Positions 24,648 to 33,330 are shown, counted from the first letter of the stretch. The stretch is 33,330 nt of DNA from Muribaculum sp. (GCA_023667055.1 JAMPAV010000019.1:1-33330); one strand, 5' to 3'. A program made the numbers and translations. The notes: generated by a model not told the origin, from the letters alone.

Positions 24648-25844
24648 TTATTTGCCTACGATTGCTGCTGTGTCTTGGGCTATCATCAGCTCTTCGTCGG
24701 TAGGGATAACCACAACGTGAACCTTTGAATCTGCACCTGAGATTTCAATTTCCTCGCCACGCGCCTTGTTGGCTTCCTCATTGAGAGTGACACCCATGAA
24801 GGCAAGCTTGTTGCAGATCACCTCGCGAAGACTCGTCTGATTTTCGCCTACGCCTCCGGTGAATACAATCACATCGACTCCTCCAAGTGCTGCCGTGTAT
24901 GCCCCTATATATTTAAGGATACGGTATTCATACATGTCGAGAGCGAGCTTTGCGCGTGCGTTGCCTTCCTTGATTCCGGCCTCAATGTCGCGCATGTCGT
25001 TGCTGATGCCGCTCACTCCGGCCACACCGCTCTTCTTGTTGATCAGGTTCATCACGCCGTCTGCGTCAAGATTCATCTCCTTCATCAGATACACAAGAGC
25101 TCCCGGATCAACGTCGCCCACGCGGGTGCCCATGATGAGTCCCTCTGTCGGTGTCAGACCCATTGAGGTGTCCATGCACTTGCCATCCTTTATGGCTGCG
25201 ATACTGCCACCATTGCCGATATGGCAAGTGATGATGCGCTGTTTGTCGTAGTCAAGGCCAAGGAAGTCGCAGGCGCGTTTGCTTACATAGCGGTGGCTTG
25301 TGCCGTGGAAACCATATCGGCGTACTCCATATTTCTCGTATGTCTCGTAGGGGAGGGCATACATGTAGGCATAGTCGGGCATTGTCTGGTGGAATGCGGT
25401 GTCAAACACTGCCACTTGTGGTACACTCGGAATCAGTTCGGTGACGGCTTCGATACCGGCGATATTCGCCGGATTGTGGAGAGGTGCCACTGTGTAGCAT
25501 TCCTTCACCTTCTCTATAACTTCGGGTGTAATGAGCACTGATTTGTTGAATTTGTCCATGCCATGCACCACGCGGTGTCCCACAGCGTCAATTTCATCGA
25601 ATGACTTGATCACTCCATCCTTGGGGTCGGTGAGGACTTTTATCACGTTGCCTACTGCTGCCTTGGCATCTGGCATCTCCACTGTGATGGTCTCTTTGCT
25701 GCCGTCAGGACGCTTATATTTAAGGAAGGAGTCGGGGAGTCCTATCTTCTCCACTCCGCCTTCTGCAAGCACTTCTTTGCTCTCGCTGTCGATGAGCTTA
25801 TATTTCACACTGCTGCTTCCGCAGTTTAGCACTAATATCTTCAT
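24648..25844 (-). CDS. ackA: Acetate kinase
   Basis: AckA converts acetyl phosphate and ADP to acetate and ATP (reversibly), the energy-yielding last step of acetate fermentation. From ATG 25844 the N-terminus MKILVLNCGSSSVKYKL contains the conserved Asn and the phosphate loop. Also present: RVVHG, VFDTAFHQTMP, the GFHGTSHRYVS signature, HIGNGGS and the FTGGVGENQ adenosine loop. Length 398 aa is standard. The frame continues to a TTG at 25871 but without homology. It is downstream of pta, the usual partner. Identical 30-bp repeats flank it. Confidence 0.97.
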   Translation of the reverse strand: MKILVLNCGSSSVKYKLIDSESKEVLAEGGVEKIGLPDSFLKYKRPDGSKETITVEMPDAKAAVGNVIKVLTDPKDGVIKSFDEIDAVGHRVVHGMDKFNKSVLITPEVIEKVKECYTVAPLHNPANIAGIEAVTELIPSVPQVAVFDTAFHQTMPDYAYMYALPYETYEKYGVRRYGFHGTSHRYVSKRACDFLGLDYDKQRIITCHIGNGGSIAAIKDGKCMDTSMGLTPTEGLIMGTRVGDVDPGALVYLMKEMNLDADGVMNLINKKSGVAGVSGISNDMRDIEAGIKEGNARAKLALDMYEYRILKYIGAYTAALGGVDVIVFTGGVGENQTSLREVICNKLAFMGVTLNEEANKARGEEIEISGADSKVHVVVIPTDEELMIAQDTAAIVGK

Positions 25845-25897
25845 TTCGCTTAATTTGTTTTGCTTTGACAAATTTTTGTTTTAGTAGGTTTACAGAT

Positions 25898-25927
25898 AAA
25901 TTAAACCTTAAACCCTAAACCTTAAAC
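25898..25927. repeat. 30-bp direct repeat upstream of ackA (second copy)
   Basis: Identical over 30 bp, and in the same orientation, to 24608-24637 downstream of ackA. Internally it consists of TTAAACC(C)-type units; on the mRNA strand it reads as four G-tracts separated by TTTA(A). Confidence 0.93.
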
Positions 25928-25928
25928 C

Positions 25929-25953
25929 ATCAAATTTGCCTTGCAAATTTGAT
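25929..25953 (-). terminator. Hairpin directly after the pta stop codon
   Basis: ATCAAATTTGC (25929-25939), 3-nt loop, GCAAATTTGAT (25943-25953): an 11-bp perfect stem abutting the pta stop. No U-run follows; instead the G-tract repeat begins at once. It may stabilise the pta mRNA end or attenuate transcription into ackA. The layout copies that after porV. Confidence 0.55.
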
Positions 25954-26964
25954 TTATTTCTTTTCTGAAAGTGACTGGTTGCAGGTCACGATGATGGTGT
26001 TGATGATGTCTTCCACTGTCGCGCCTCGGCTCAGGTCATTCACTGGTGCTGCAAGTCCCTGGAGAATCGGGCCTACCGCTCCTGCCCCGGCAAGACGCTG
26101 CACGAGCTTGTAGGCTATGTTGCCTGTCTCAAGCGATGGGAAAATCAGTGTGTTGGCATGTCCGGCTACTTCGCTGCCCGGTGCCTTCTGCTTGCCTACG
26201 CTTTCCACTATCGCTGCATCGCTCTGCAACTCTCCGTCAACCTTAAGCTCCGGTGCAAGCTCATGCACAAGTTCTGCTGCCTCGCGCACCTTGTCAACTC
26301 GTTCGTGGCTTGCGCTTCCCTTGGTTGAGAAACTCAGCATGGCAATGACCGGGTCAAGACCTGCAATGTTCTTGGTGGTTTTTGCGGTTTCTATTGCTAT
26401 CTGTGCAAGTTCTTCCTTGGTGGGATCCGGAACTACTGCGCAGTCGGCAAATACGAGCATGTCGTTCTCTCCATATTTGCATCCTTCGGGAAGCAGCATG
26501 ATAAATGCTCCGCTTACGCAGCTTACGCCCGGTTTTGTCTTCAGCACCTGGAATGCGGCGCGAAGCACACTCGATGTCGGACTCAATGCGCCGGCCACCA
26601 TGCAGTCTACATCCCCTGCCTTGATCATAAGGCAGCCAAGATAAAGGGGATTCTTCACCTGATAGCGTGCGTCGTCGATGGTCATGCCCTTTTTCTTGCG
26701 TAGTTCGCAAAGAAGTTCTGCATATTTTTCAGTGAACTCCACATCATCAGGATTGCAGATATTGGCCTCCTTGATGTAGGCGAGTCCGAGCTCATCTGCC
26801 TTGGCGAGGATATCCTCTGCTTTGCCTAAGAAAGTTACGTTGGCGATCTTTTCAGCTAAGATGTAGTCGGCTGCCTTGAGTGTGCGGGGCTCAAGTGATT
26901 CAGGTAGCACCAGACGTTGCGGCGCTCCCTTGGCTGTTGCGGTCAGTCTTTCGAAAAGTGTCAT
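25954..26964 (-). CDS. pta: Phosphate acetyltransferase (short form)
   Basis: Pta converts acetyl-CoA and phosphate to acetyl phosphate and CoA. The 336-residue protein is the compact PTA_PTB catalytic form without the N-terminal regulatory domains of the long enterobacterial enzyme. Conserved stretches include RLVLPESLEPRTLKAA, CMVAGALSPTSSVLRAAFQ, FADCAVVPDPT, MLSFSTKGSA, VDGELQSDAAIV and HANTLIFPSLETGNIAYK. ATG 26964 is clear. It is the first gene of a minus-strand set pta-ackA-lgt and is divergent from the LptF-like gene across a ten-copy repeat array. No promoter box is evident. Confidence 0.97.
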   Translation of the reverse strand: MTLFERLTATAKGAPQRLVLPESLEPRTLKAADYILAEKIANVTFLGKAEDILAKADELGLAYIKEANICNPDDVEFTEKYAELLCELRKKKGMTIDDARYQVKNPLYLGCLMIKAGDVDCMVAGALSPTSSVLRAAFQVLKTKPGVSCVSGAFIMLLPEGCKYGENDMLVFADCAVVPDPTKEELAQIAIETAKTTKNIAGLDPVIAMLSFSTKGSASHERVDKVREAAELVHELAPELKVDGELQSDAAIVESVGKQKAPGSEVAGHANTLIFPSLETGNIAYKLVQRLAGAGAVGPILQGLAAPVNDLSRGATVEDIINTIIVTCNQSLSEKK

Positions 26965-27002
26965 GGTTTTTATAATTTAAGTTGATTCTTGTTATGTCGG
27001 CT

Positions 27003-27102
27003 TTCATCAGGTTACATCATGCTTCGTCAAGATTCATCAAGTTTCATCATGATTCATCAAGCTGCATCAGGCTTCATCAAGTTTCATCACGATTCATCAT
27101 TC
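27003..27102. repeat. Ten-copy 10-bp tandem array (TTCATCANNN)
   Basis: Ten contiguous units, each exactly 10 bp, run from 27003 to 27102. Consensus TTCATCA followed by three variable bases (AGT, AGC, TGA, GGC and others); units 2, 3 and 7 differ by one or two bases in the core. There are no spacers or internal palindromes, so it is not a CRISPR. It occupies most of the gap between divergent pta and the LptF-like gene. Confidence 0.95.
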
Positions 27103-27171
27103 TCCCGATAAAAGATATGCAAATTTAATAAAATTTCTTGGAATATCTCCACTCATTGAAGAATATTTTTG

Positions 27172-27179
27172 TAACTTTG
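27172..27179 (+). promoter_or_regulatory. Promoter -7 box of the LptF-like gene
   Basis: TAACTTTG matches TAnnTTTG, ending 15 nt before ATG 27195 and predicting a leader of about 10 nt. This argues against a longer reading frame from TTG 27138, which would begin upstream of the transcript. No consensus -33 element is visible. Confidence 0.65.
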
Positions 27180-27194
27180 CAGTCCGAATCTGCT

Positions 27195-29150
27195 ATGAAA
27201 GTAATAAAACGACTACATCTCTTCATCTTGCAGACCTTTCTGCCTCTGTTCGCGATGACTTTCCTCATCGTGCTTTTCATCGTGCTTATGCAGTTTTTCT
27301 GGAAGTATATCGATGATCTTGTCGGTAAGGGTGTCGGAATCGATGTCCTCGGAGAGTTGTTTTTCTATGCGGCTCTTTCCATGGTGCCGATGGCTTTGCC
27401 GCTCGCTATTCTTCTCGCTTCTCTAATGACTTTCGGAAACCTTGGCGAAAAGTTTGAACTCACTGCCATGAAGGCCTCCGGCATTTCGCTTATCCGCGTC
27501 ATGTCGCCTCTCATTGTCCTCGTCGGTTTCATTGCAGTTGGGGCTTTCTTCTTCCAGAATGATGTCTTGCCTAAGGCTCAGGTCAAGATGTACACCCTCA
27601 TTTTCTCCCTGCGCCAGAAATCTCCGGAGGTGGAAATCCCTGAAAATGTATTTTATGGCGAAATTCCCGGCTACAATATACTTGTCCGCGAGAAAAACAA
27701 GGAGTCTGGTATGCTCTACGACATGATGATTTATGATGTCTCTCATGGCGACAATGCCACAATTCTTCTTGCCGACTCTGCAAAGATGGCTATGACTCCG
27801 GAGATGAGCCACCTGTATCTGCATCTCTATCAGGGTGAACAGTTCGAAAACCTGCGCGAACAGCGCACAAGCGACCGGAATGTTCCATTCCGTCGCGAGA
27901 CTTTCCTCGACAAACAGATTCTTATTCCTTTCGATGCCAATTTCAACCGGCTCGACGAGCAAGGTATGCGGCAGCAGTATGTCGGTAAAAACATCACCGA
28001 ACTTCGCCAAAGCATCGACTCCATCGGTTCAAGGGTGGATTCCATCGGAAATATGTTTTCTGCCGATCTTCTTCGCGATGCATCCTCTGTGTTGCCTCCT
28101 GTATATAACTTCAGCAATTCAGGCAGCGACTCCGATGAGTGGAAAAAACGCCGCATAGAGGAAGAAAAAAAGAAGAACGAGGAGATGGCAAAGGCCACTG
28201 CAGTTCTGTCTATGGATTCTGTGTTAAACTCCATGCCCCCGGCAGACGCCTCGCAGCTTGTTGCTCAGGCGTTGAATGTCTCTCGCGAACATCAGAACAT
28301 GAACGAGTTCAAAAGTCTCACCATGGAGGAGGAGAAGAGAAGTATTCGCCGCCATGAGATAGAACTTATCAGGAAATACACGCTTTCGGTGGCCTGCATC
28401 ATATTTTTCTTCATAGGTGCTCCGCTGGGTGCGATTATTCGCAAAGGTGGGCTCGGTACTCCGCTTGTAGTGTCTGTCTTCCTTTTCCTCATCTATTATG
28501 TTTTCGACAACACCGGTTTCAAACTTGCCCGTGATGGCCGCTGGCCGGTTGCAATGGGTATATGGTTATCTACCGCTGTCTTGGCTCCTCTCGGCGCCTA
28601 TTTCACCTGGAAGGCCATGAATGATTCCTCGGTGTTTGATGGCGACCGCTACAAGGCTTTCTTCCGTAGTCTGTTTGGTTTGCGGACAAGCCGTTTTGTA
28701 CCTGTCAAGGAAGTGATAATTCATGAGATCGACCTTGAAAGAGGTCGCAGAATGCTCGCTGTTGTTTCCGACGAGTGTAGGTTCCTGCTTGAAAAGACTT
28801 CCCTTCCTCGCAATCCCTTCAAATCCTTTTATCGATATTTTGTGGTGGGGTTTGATGTCAATGTCATCCACGACATGGGGGAGAAACTGAATAAGACCAT
28901 AGAATATCTATCCGACAGCAGAAACAAAAAACTGGTACTGAAATTATCCGCATATCCAATCTTCAGGGTCCTGTGGACCTACCGCCCTTGCCCCTGGCAT
29001 TGGCTGGCATATATTGCCATGCCCCTTCTCCCCATCTCCATTCCGCTATGGCTTTTCGGACTTCGTGCCATTCGCAACCTCCGCACCGACCTCTCAAAAA
29101 CCATCTCCCTCGACTCCGAAGTCACAGCCATGCTCTCTCCCGACGCTTGA
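27195..29150 (+). CDS. LptF/LptG (YjgP/YjgQ) family permease with long C-terminal extension
   Basis: LptF/G proteins are the membrane subunits of the ABC exporter that extracts lipopolysaccharide from the inner membrane. From ATG 27195 the N-terminus has the family's hydrophobic segments (about 13-35, 52-75, 98-118), with the MALPLAILLASLMTFGNLGEKFEL and MKASGISLIRVM region typical of the fold. A periplasmic domain follows, then a charged stretch rich in K and E (about 315-340), then a second membrane block (CIIFFFIGAPLGAIIRKGGLG, conserved in the family). After that about 150 residues follow with one more membrane segment near AYIAMPLLPISIPLWLFGL. At 651 aa it is nearly twice the 350-360 aa of proteobacterial LptF. 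I cannot tell F from G. Confidence 0.88.
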   Translation: MKVIKRLHLFILQTFLPLFAMTFLIVLFIVLMQFFWKYIDDLVGKGVGIDVLGELFFYAALSMVPMALPLAILLASLMTFGNLGEKFELTAMKASGISLIRVMSPLIVLVGFIAVGAFFFQNDVLPKAQVKMYTLIFSLRQKSPEVEIPENVFYGEIPGYNILVREKNKESGMLYDMMIYDVSHGDNATILLADSAKMAMTPEMSHLYLHLYQGEQFENLREQRTSDRNVPFRRETFLDKQILIPFDANFNRLDEQGMRQQYVGKNITELRQSIDSIGSRVDSIGNMFSADLLRDASSVLPPVYNFSNSGSDSDEWKKRRIEEEKKKNEEMAKATAVLSMDSVLNSMPPADASQLVAQALNVSREHQNMNEFKSLTMEEEKRSIRRHEIELIRKYTLSVACIIFFFIGAPLGAIIRKGGLGTPLVVSVFLFLIYYVFDNTGFKLARDGRWPVAMGIWLSTAVLAPLGAYFTWKAMNDSSVFDGDRYKAFFRSLFGLRTSRFVPVKEVIIHEIDLERGRRMLAVVSDECRFLLEKTSLPRNPFKSFYRYFVVGFDVNVIHDMGEKLNKTIEYLSDSRNKKLVLKLSAYPIFRVLWTYRPCPWHWLAYIAMPLLPISIPLWLFGLRAIRNLRTDLSKTISLDSEVTAMLSPDA

Positions 29151-29213
29151 TTAATCCCCTCCCCATTAAACAAATCATTTCATAATTCACCCGGCCATGT
29201 CTTTGCATGGAAT

Positions 29214-29231
29214 CATCAGCTTCAGCTGATG
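29214..29231 (+). terminator. Weak hairpin after the LptF-like gene
   Basis: CATCAGC, loop TTCA, GCTGATG: 7-bp perfect stem, 64 nt past the stop, with no T-run. The rest of the 29151-29281 gap shows only a small CCATG/CATGG hairpin just before it and AT-rich DNA. Confidence 0.3.
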
Positions 29232-29281
29232 TCCCCGCCCCGCCATAAAAAACATGCTTTTTCATAAAAAATCGAAATTCA

Positions 29282-29313
29282 TTTTGCTATTTAGAAAAAA
29301 AGTATTAACTTTG
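29282..29313 (+). promoter_or_regulatory. Promoter of tRNA-Leu
   Basis: TTTTG (29282-29286), a 19-bp spacer and TAACTTTG (29306-29313): a near-perfect Bacteroidetes -33/-7 promoter, 11 nt before the mature tRNA 5' end. Confidence 0.85.
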
Positions 29314-29324
29314 CATCCGCAATC

Positions 29325-29406
29325 GCGCTCGTGGCGTAATTGGTAGCCGCGCTAGACTTAGGATCTAGTGTCTTCCGACGTGGGGGTTCGAGTCCCCCCG
29401 AGCGCA
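29325..29406 (+). tRNA. tRNA-Leu (UAG anticodon)
   Basis: Acceptor stem GCGCTCG/CGAGCGC closes 29325-29405 with discriminator A at 29406. The anticodon arm CTAGA-CTTAGGA-TCTAG places TAG at 29359-29361; the T arm is GGGGG-TTCGAGT-CCCCC. The variable arm is extended, as in leucine tRNAs. The CCA end is not encoded. Confidence 0.96.
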
Positions 29407-29413
29407 CTTTTTT

Positions 29414-29447
29414 ACGGAATGTCTTCTCTATGAGACATTCCGTTTTT
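29414..29447 (+). terminator. Rho-independent terminator after tRNA-Leu
   Basis: ACGGAATGTCT (29414-29424), 8-nt loop, AGACATTCCGT (29433-29443), then a run of T. It lies 7 nt past the tRNA end and 25 nt before the phosphorylase ATG. No separate promoter box is visible between it and that gene. Confidence 0.9.
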
Positions 29448-29471
29448 GTTTAAGAAAACTCAATTTTTACC

Positions 29472-31913
29472 ATGAAATACGGATATTTCGACGACAATGC
29501 CCGGGAGTATGTCATAAATAATCCCCGCACACCTTGGCCCTGGATTAATTATCTCGGCAATAAAGACTTCTTCTCGTTAATTTCCAACACTGCCGGAGGT
29601 TATTCTTTCTATAAGGATGCCAAGTTCCGCCGTATCACTCGATATCGCTACAACGGTGTCCCTATGGATGCCGGCGGAAGATATTTCTATATCAAGGATG
29701 GCGACACCGTGTGGAATCCGGGTTGGAAGCCCACAAAAACTCCTCTCGACTTTTATGAATGCCGGCATGGAATGAACTATACTCAGATCACCGGTGAAAA
29801 GAATGGCATAGTAGCCAAGACTCTCTTCTTTGTTCCTCTCGAATCCCACGCTGAAGTTACTCGACTCACTCTTACAAATAATTCAAACCTTACAAAAAAA
29901 ATCAAACTCTTCTCTTTCCTCGAATGGTGCCTGTGGAATGCCGCCACGGATCTGGAGAATTTCCAGCGAAACTTCTCTACCAGCGAGGTGGAGATCGAAG
30001 GCTCCACTATTTATCATAAGACGGAATACAAGGAGCGTCGCAACCACTACGCTTTTTATTCCGTTAATGTCCCGATTGATGGGTTCGATACCGACAGGGA
30101 GTCGTTCATCGGCCTTTATAATGGATTCCACGAGCCACAGGCTGTCCTCGATGGAAAATCTCGTAATTCCGTGGCGCATGGATGGAGTCCGATTGCCTCT
30201 CATTCTATTGAGGTCGAACTTAAACCCGGCGAAAGCAAGGACTTCATTTTTCTGCTCGGATATATCGAAAATGAACCCGACAGGAAGTGGGAATCGAACG
30301 GTGTTATCAACAAGCAGCCGGCCAAGCAATTGATTAGCCGCTTTGACACTCCCGAAAAGGTGGATGAGGCTTTCGCACAACTCCGTTCTTACTGGGACAA
30401 TCTGCTCAGTCAGTTCTCTCTCAGCAGCAATGATGATAAACTCAACAGAATGGTCAATATTTGGAATCAATACCAGTGTATGATCACATTCTGTTTCTCA
30501 CGCTCTGCCTCTTTCTTCGAAAGCGGCATTGGACGTGGCATGGGTTTCCGTGATTCCAATCAGGATCTTGTAGGTTTCGTTCATCAGATTCCAGGTCGCG
30601 CACGCGAGCGTATCATCGACATTGCATCCACGCAGTTCCCTGATGGCGGATGCTATCATCAGTATCAGCCACTCACAAAGCGTGGTAATAACGATATCGG
30701 TGGCGGTTTCAACGACGACCCTATGTGGCTCGTGTTTGGAGTGGATGCCTATCTGCGTGAGACCGGAGACTTCTCTATTTTGAATGAGCCTGTCCCATTC
30801 GACAATGTACCGGGTAGTGAGGTCCCTTTGATGGAGCATTTGAGGGTTTCTTTCGATCATGTCATAAAAAATCTCGGACCTCATGGCCTTCCTTTGATAG
30901 GTCGTGCCGACTGGAACGATTGCCTCAACCTTAACTGCTTTTCCGACGACCCTAATGAGTCCTTCCAGACCACTGAAAACAAAACCGGCGACAGCAAGGC
31001 TGAATCTCTGATGATTGCCGGTCAGTTTGTGGTTTGTGGCAGAAACTATGCCGATATTTGCCGTCATCAGGGTCTCGATGAGGAGGCTGGTCGCGCCCTT
31101 GCCGAAGTCGCAAAGATGGAGGAGGCTGTAAGAAAATATGGCTGGGACGGCGAATGGTATCTTCGTGCCTACGATTATTTCGGCGACAAGGTGGGAAGCC
31201 ACGAAAATAAAGAGGGCAAAATCTTTATCGAGTCTCAGGGCTGGTGCTCCATGGCAGGTATTGGCATGGAAGATGGCATGGTTGAGAAATCTCTTGACTC
31301 TGTAAAAAAATACCTCGACTGCGAACATGGTATTGTCTTGAATTATCCCGCTTTCACAGAATATGTCAAAAAGTATGGTGAAATTTCCACCTATCCGGCC
31401 GGATACAAGGAAAATGCAGGTATATTCGCTCACAATAACCCCTGGGTTATCATCGGCGAGACAATAATTGGACGTGGCGACCGTGCCTGGGAATATTATC
31501 GGAAGATATGTCCGGCTTACGTTGAGGAGCGCAACAGTCAGCTGCATAAGGTAGAGCCTTACGTTTATTGCCAGATGACTGCCGGTAGAGACGCTGCCGT
31601 CCCGGGTGAGGGTAAAAACTCCTGGCTCACAGGTACCGCCGCATGGAATTGGTATGCCATAACCCAGTTTATCCTCGGAATTCGCCCTGCCTACGATGGA
31701 TTGGAGATCAACCCCTGTATCCCCAAAGACTGGAAAAGTTATTCCGTGGATCGGAAATTCCGTGGCGCTGACTATCATATCGAAATCTATAATCCGGATG
31801 GTGTCTCAAAGGGTATCAGCTCTGTTATTCTTAATGGCGAAAAGATAGAGGGGAATGTATTGCCGGTGTGTCCTGAAGGGTCTCACAATACTGTTAGGGT
31901 GATTATGGGTTAA
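29472..31913 (+). CDS. GH94 cellobiose phosphorylase
   Basis: The enzyme splits cellobiose with phosphate into alpha-glucose 1-phosphate and glucose in the cytosol, saving one ATP. The 813-residue protein resembles characterised cellobiose phosphorylases along its whole length as I recall them: it starts [15 protein letters not shown], carries [20 protein letters not shown], the [20 protein letters not shown] segment and [20 protein letters not shown]. The catalytic general acid in [14 protein letters not shown] is D483. No signal peptide. The closeness supports cellobiose rather than chitobiose or cellodextrin as substrate, but related disaccharides are not excluded. It is followed 20 nt later by a sugar symporter. 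Confidence 0.93.
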   Translation: MKYGYFDDNAREYVINNPRTPWPWINYLGNKDFFSLISNTAGGYSFYKDAKFRRITRYRYNGVPMDAGGRYFYIKDGDTVWNPGWKPTKTPLDFYECRHGMNYTQITGEKNGIVAKTLFFVPLESHAEVTRLTLTNNSNLTKKIKLFSFLEWCLWNAATDLENFQRNFSTSEVEIEGSTIYHKTEYKERRNHYAFYSVNVPIDGFDTDRESFIGLYNGFHEPQAVLDGKSRNSVAHGWSPIASHSIEVELKPGESKDFIFLLGYIENEPDRKWESNGVINKQPAKQLISRFDTPEKVDEAFAQLRSYWDNLLSQFSLSSNDDKLNRMVNIWNQYQCMITFCFSRSASFFESGIGRGMGFRDSNQDLVGFVHQIPGRARERIIDIASTQFPDGGCYHQYQPLTKRGNNDIGGGFNDDPMWLVFGVDAYLRETGDFSILNEPVPFDNVPGSEVPLMEHLRVSFDHVIKNLGPHGLPLIGRADWNDCLNLNCFSDDPNESFQTTENKTGDSKAESLMIAGQFVVCGRNYADICRHQGLDEEAGRALAEVAKMEEAVRKYGWDGEWYLRAYDYFGDKVGSHENKEGKIFIESQGWCSMAGIGMEDGMVEKSLDSVKKYLDCEHGIVLNYPAFTEYVKKYGEISTYPAGYKENAGIFAHNNPWVIIGETIIGRGDRAWEYYRKICPAYVEERNSQLHKVEPYVYCQMTAGRDAAVPGEGKNSWLTGTAAWNWYAITQFILGIRPAYDGLEINPCIPKDWKSYSVDRKFRGADYHIEIYNPDGVSKGISSVILNGEKIEGNVLPVCPEGSHNTVRVIMG

Positions 31914-31933
31914 CCGTTTAATGTTTTTTTACA

Positions 31934-33292
31934 ATGACTTTTCAAAACAATGAGACTTCCAAAGTCTCGATGACCGAGAAAATCGGTTATGCTCTTGGCG
32001 ACGCGGCCTCAGGTGGTATCACGTGGAAGATCATGTCGATTGCTTTTCCCTTGTTTTTCACCAACGTTTTTGGTCTTTCTTTTGCCGATGCGGCTTTGCT
32101 CATGCTCGTGGCTCGTCTTTTTGATGTTGTCACGGATCCCGTAATGGGCAGCCTTGCCGATCGCACCCGAAGCCGGTTTGGCACCTTCCGACCTTGGCTT
32201 ATTTTCGGTGCGGTTCCTTTCGGCATAGTATTTGCGCTCCTTCTTTACACTCCTGATTTCGGGCCTATGGGAAAACGCATCTATGCGTATTGCCTATATC
32301 TTCTGATGATGGTGGCTTATACTGCTGTAAATGTCCCATACGGTTCCCTGTTGGGCGTAATGACTGCTGATGATCACGAGAAAAACCAGTTTTCATCATT
32401 CCGCATGGTGGGGGCATACGCCATGGGTTTTGTTACTCTATTGTCATTCCCATACGTTCAGGAGGCTGTCGGGGGAACCGTTCAGCATCAGTATGCCATG
32501 ATTGGTGTCATTTTCGGTGCTGTCGCAGCATTAATGACCATCGCTTGCGGTCTGATGACTAGGGAAAGACTGAAACCCAAGCGTGCCGATGAATTCAGAT
32601 TCTCTCAGTTTGGAAATTTATTTAAAAACAAGCCGTGGATTTGTCTCACCACAATTGGCGTCCTCACCAATTTCTTCAATGGTTTCCGCTATGCTGTGGT
32701 TGGATATATGTTCGACTATTGTCTCGATGGCGAGGTGACTGTAGGCAGTTTCATTATAAATTATACTGTGTTCATGTCTTTTGGTGAGATAACATGTATG
32801 GTCTTTGGAGGTCTGTCTCCGACATTCACTCGGTGGGTTGGCTCAAAACGCATTTCTTTCTTTTGGGCTGCAATTGTTTGTTGCGTAACTTCCGTCTTGT
32901 TCTTCTTCATACCTATGAATCCTTCGTATATGTGGCTAATGATTCTCGTGTCGGTTGTGACTTCAATGGGAATAGGCATATATTCTCCGTTGCTGTGGTC
33001 CATGTATGCCGATGTCGCAGACTATGCCACAGATAGATTCGGTTCGTCATCCACCGGACTGATTTTTTCTTCCGGCACCATGGCTCAGAAATTGGGTACT
33101 GCTGTGTCCGGCTCTCTGATTGCCTTGTTGCTTGGATTTGCCGGCGCGAATATGGTTAATGATGAGTTTGGCAACAGTATCATTGATCCCTCTTCAATTA
33201 GCGACAGTGTCCTGCTTATGGCTTGGTCGCTGTTCACTCTCTTCCCGGCTCTTATCGCATTGGTGATAGCCTTACTTTCATTCGTAAAATAG
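31934..33292 (+). CDS. GPH-family sugar:cation symporter (MelB-like MFS)
   Basis: GPH transporters import glycosides with H+ or Na+. The 452-residue protein has about 12 hydrophobic segments. Family marks: EKIGYALGDAASGGITWK at the start of TM1, the loop ARLFDVVTDPVMGSLADRTRSRFGTFRPW after TM2, including the conserved aspartates, and YTAVNVPYGSLLGVMT. It starts 20 nt after the phosphorylase gene, so the two are very likely co-transcribed and the probable substrate is cellobiose or a similar beta-glucoside. The gene ends 38 nt before the window edge; further operon genes may follow. Confidence 0.94.
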   Translation: MTFQNNETSKVSMTEKIGYALGDAASGGITWKIMSIAFPLFFTNVFGLSFADAALLMLVARLFDVVTDPVMGSLADRTRSRFGTFRPWLIFGAVPFGIVFALLLYTPDFGPMGKRIYAYCLYLLMMVAYTAVNVPYGSLLGVMTADDHEKNQFSSFRMVGAYAMGFVTLLSFPYVQEAVGGTVQHQYAMIGVIFGAVAALMTIACGLMTRERLKPKRADEFRFSQFGNLFKNKPWICLTTIGVLTNFFNGFRYAVVGYMFDYCLDGEVTVGSFIINYTVFMSFGEITCMVFGGLSPTFTRWVGSKRISFFWAAIVCCVTSVLFFFIPMNPSYMWLMILVSVVTSMGIGIYSPLLWSMYADVADYATDRFGSSSTGLIFSSGTMAQKLGTAVSGSLIALLLGFAGANMVNDEFGNSIIDPSSISDSVLLMAWSLFTLFPALIALVIALLSFVK

Positions 33293-33330
33293 TATAATAA
33301 GAATAGCTGATAATCAGCGTATCCTTGTTG

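Noticed and set aside
25845..25871. Upstream TTG start for acetate kinase
   Set aside because: The conserved N-terminus MKILVLNCGSSS begins at ATG 25844; the extra nine residues have no family support.
27003..27102. Possible CRISPR array
   Set aside because: Units are contiguous 10-mers with three variable bases; there are no 30-40 bp spacers and no cas genes.
27138..27194. N-terminal extension of the LptF-like protein from TTG 27138
   Set aside because: A TAnnTTTG promoter box lies inside it (27172-27179), and the membrane protein begins naturally at ATG 27195.
30498..31778. Long open frame on the minus strand opposite the phosphorylase gene
   Set aside because: It lies wholly within a strongly supported GH94 gene, has no recognisable motif and is explained by codon bias of the + strand gene.

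Overview
This window looks like a chromosomal segment of a Bacteroidales bacterium, possibly Muribaculaceae or a relative. The grounds are: type IX secretion (T9SS) genes porU and porV; a C-terminal T9SS-type sorting tail on the first gene; a tripartite RND efflux set; a suf cluster; a GPH symporter beside a GH94 phosphorylase; and several copies of the Bacteroidetes -7 promoter box TAnnTTTG with almost no Shine-Dalgarno sites. The family-level placement is inference. I saw no insertion sequence, prophage, CRISPR array or rRNA. No gene-free stretch exceeds 300 bp.

Layout. (1) 1-3505, + strand: the 3' part of a surface protein whose 5' end is broken or shifted out of frame, then an exported protein of unknown function with an NTF2-like C-terminus. 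(2) 3571-9926, +: efflux adaptor, RND pump and outer-membrane factor, then thiol peroxidase tpx. (3) 18788-9995, - strand: GH25 muramidase, porU and a degenerate FAH-fold protein are joined by 4-bp stop/start overlaps; porV follows with its own promoter, then ispF and a UvrD/PcrA-type helicase. (4) 18880-22908, +: cvpA, sufC, sufD, sufS, with no sufB. (5) 26964-23127, -: pta, ackA, lgt, then a YafQ-type toxin-antitoxin pair with its own promoter. (6) 27195-33292, +: LptF/G-family permease, tRNA-Leu(UAG), GH94 cellobiose phosphorylase and a GPH-family symporter.

How the genes work together. PorU is the protease that removes T9SS sorting domains and PorV is its outer-membrane partner; the first gene may be a cargo of this system. 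The muramidase coupled to porU is a candidate dedicated wall-opening enzyme. pta and ackA form the acetate/ATP pathway. The symporter and phosphorylase would import and phosphorolyse cellobiose.

The most unusual layer lies between the genes. Several intercistronic gaps carry their own short tandem repeat: G-tract arrays with 7-10 bp period after porV, ispF, pta and ackA; a ten-copy 10-bp array between pta and the permease gene; a 14-bp duplication before sufC; and a 7-bp x 4 array across the sufD/sufS junction, where loss of one unit would fuse the two proteins. Identical 30-bp direct repeats flank ackA. The FAH-fold protein between porU and porV appears to have lost the family's metal ligands.
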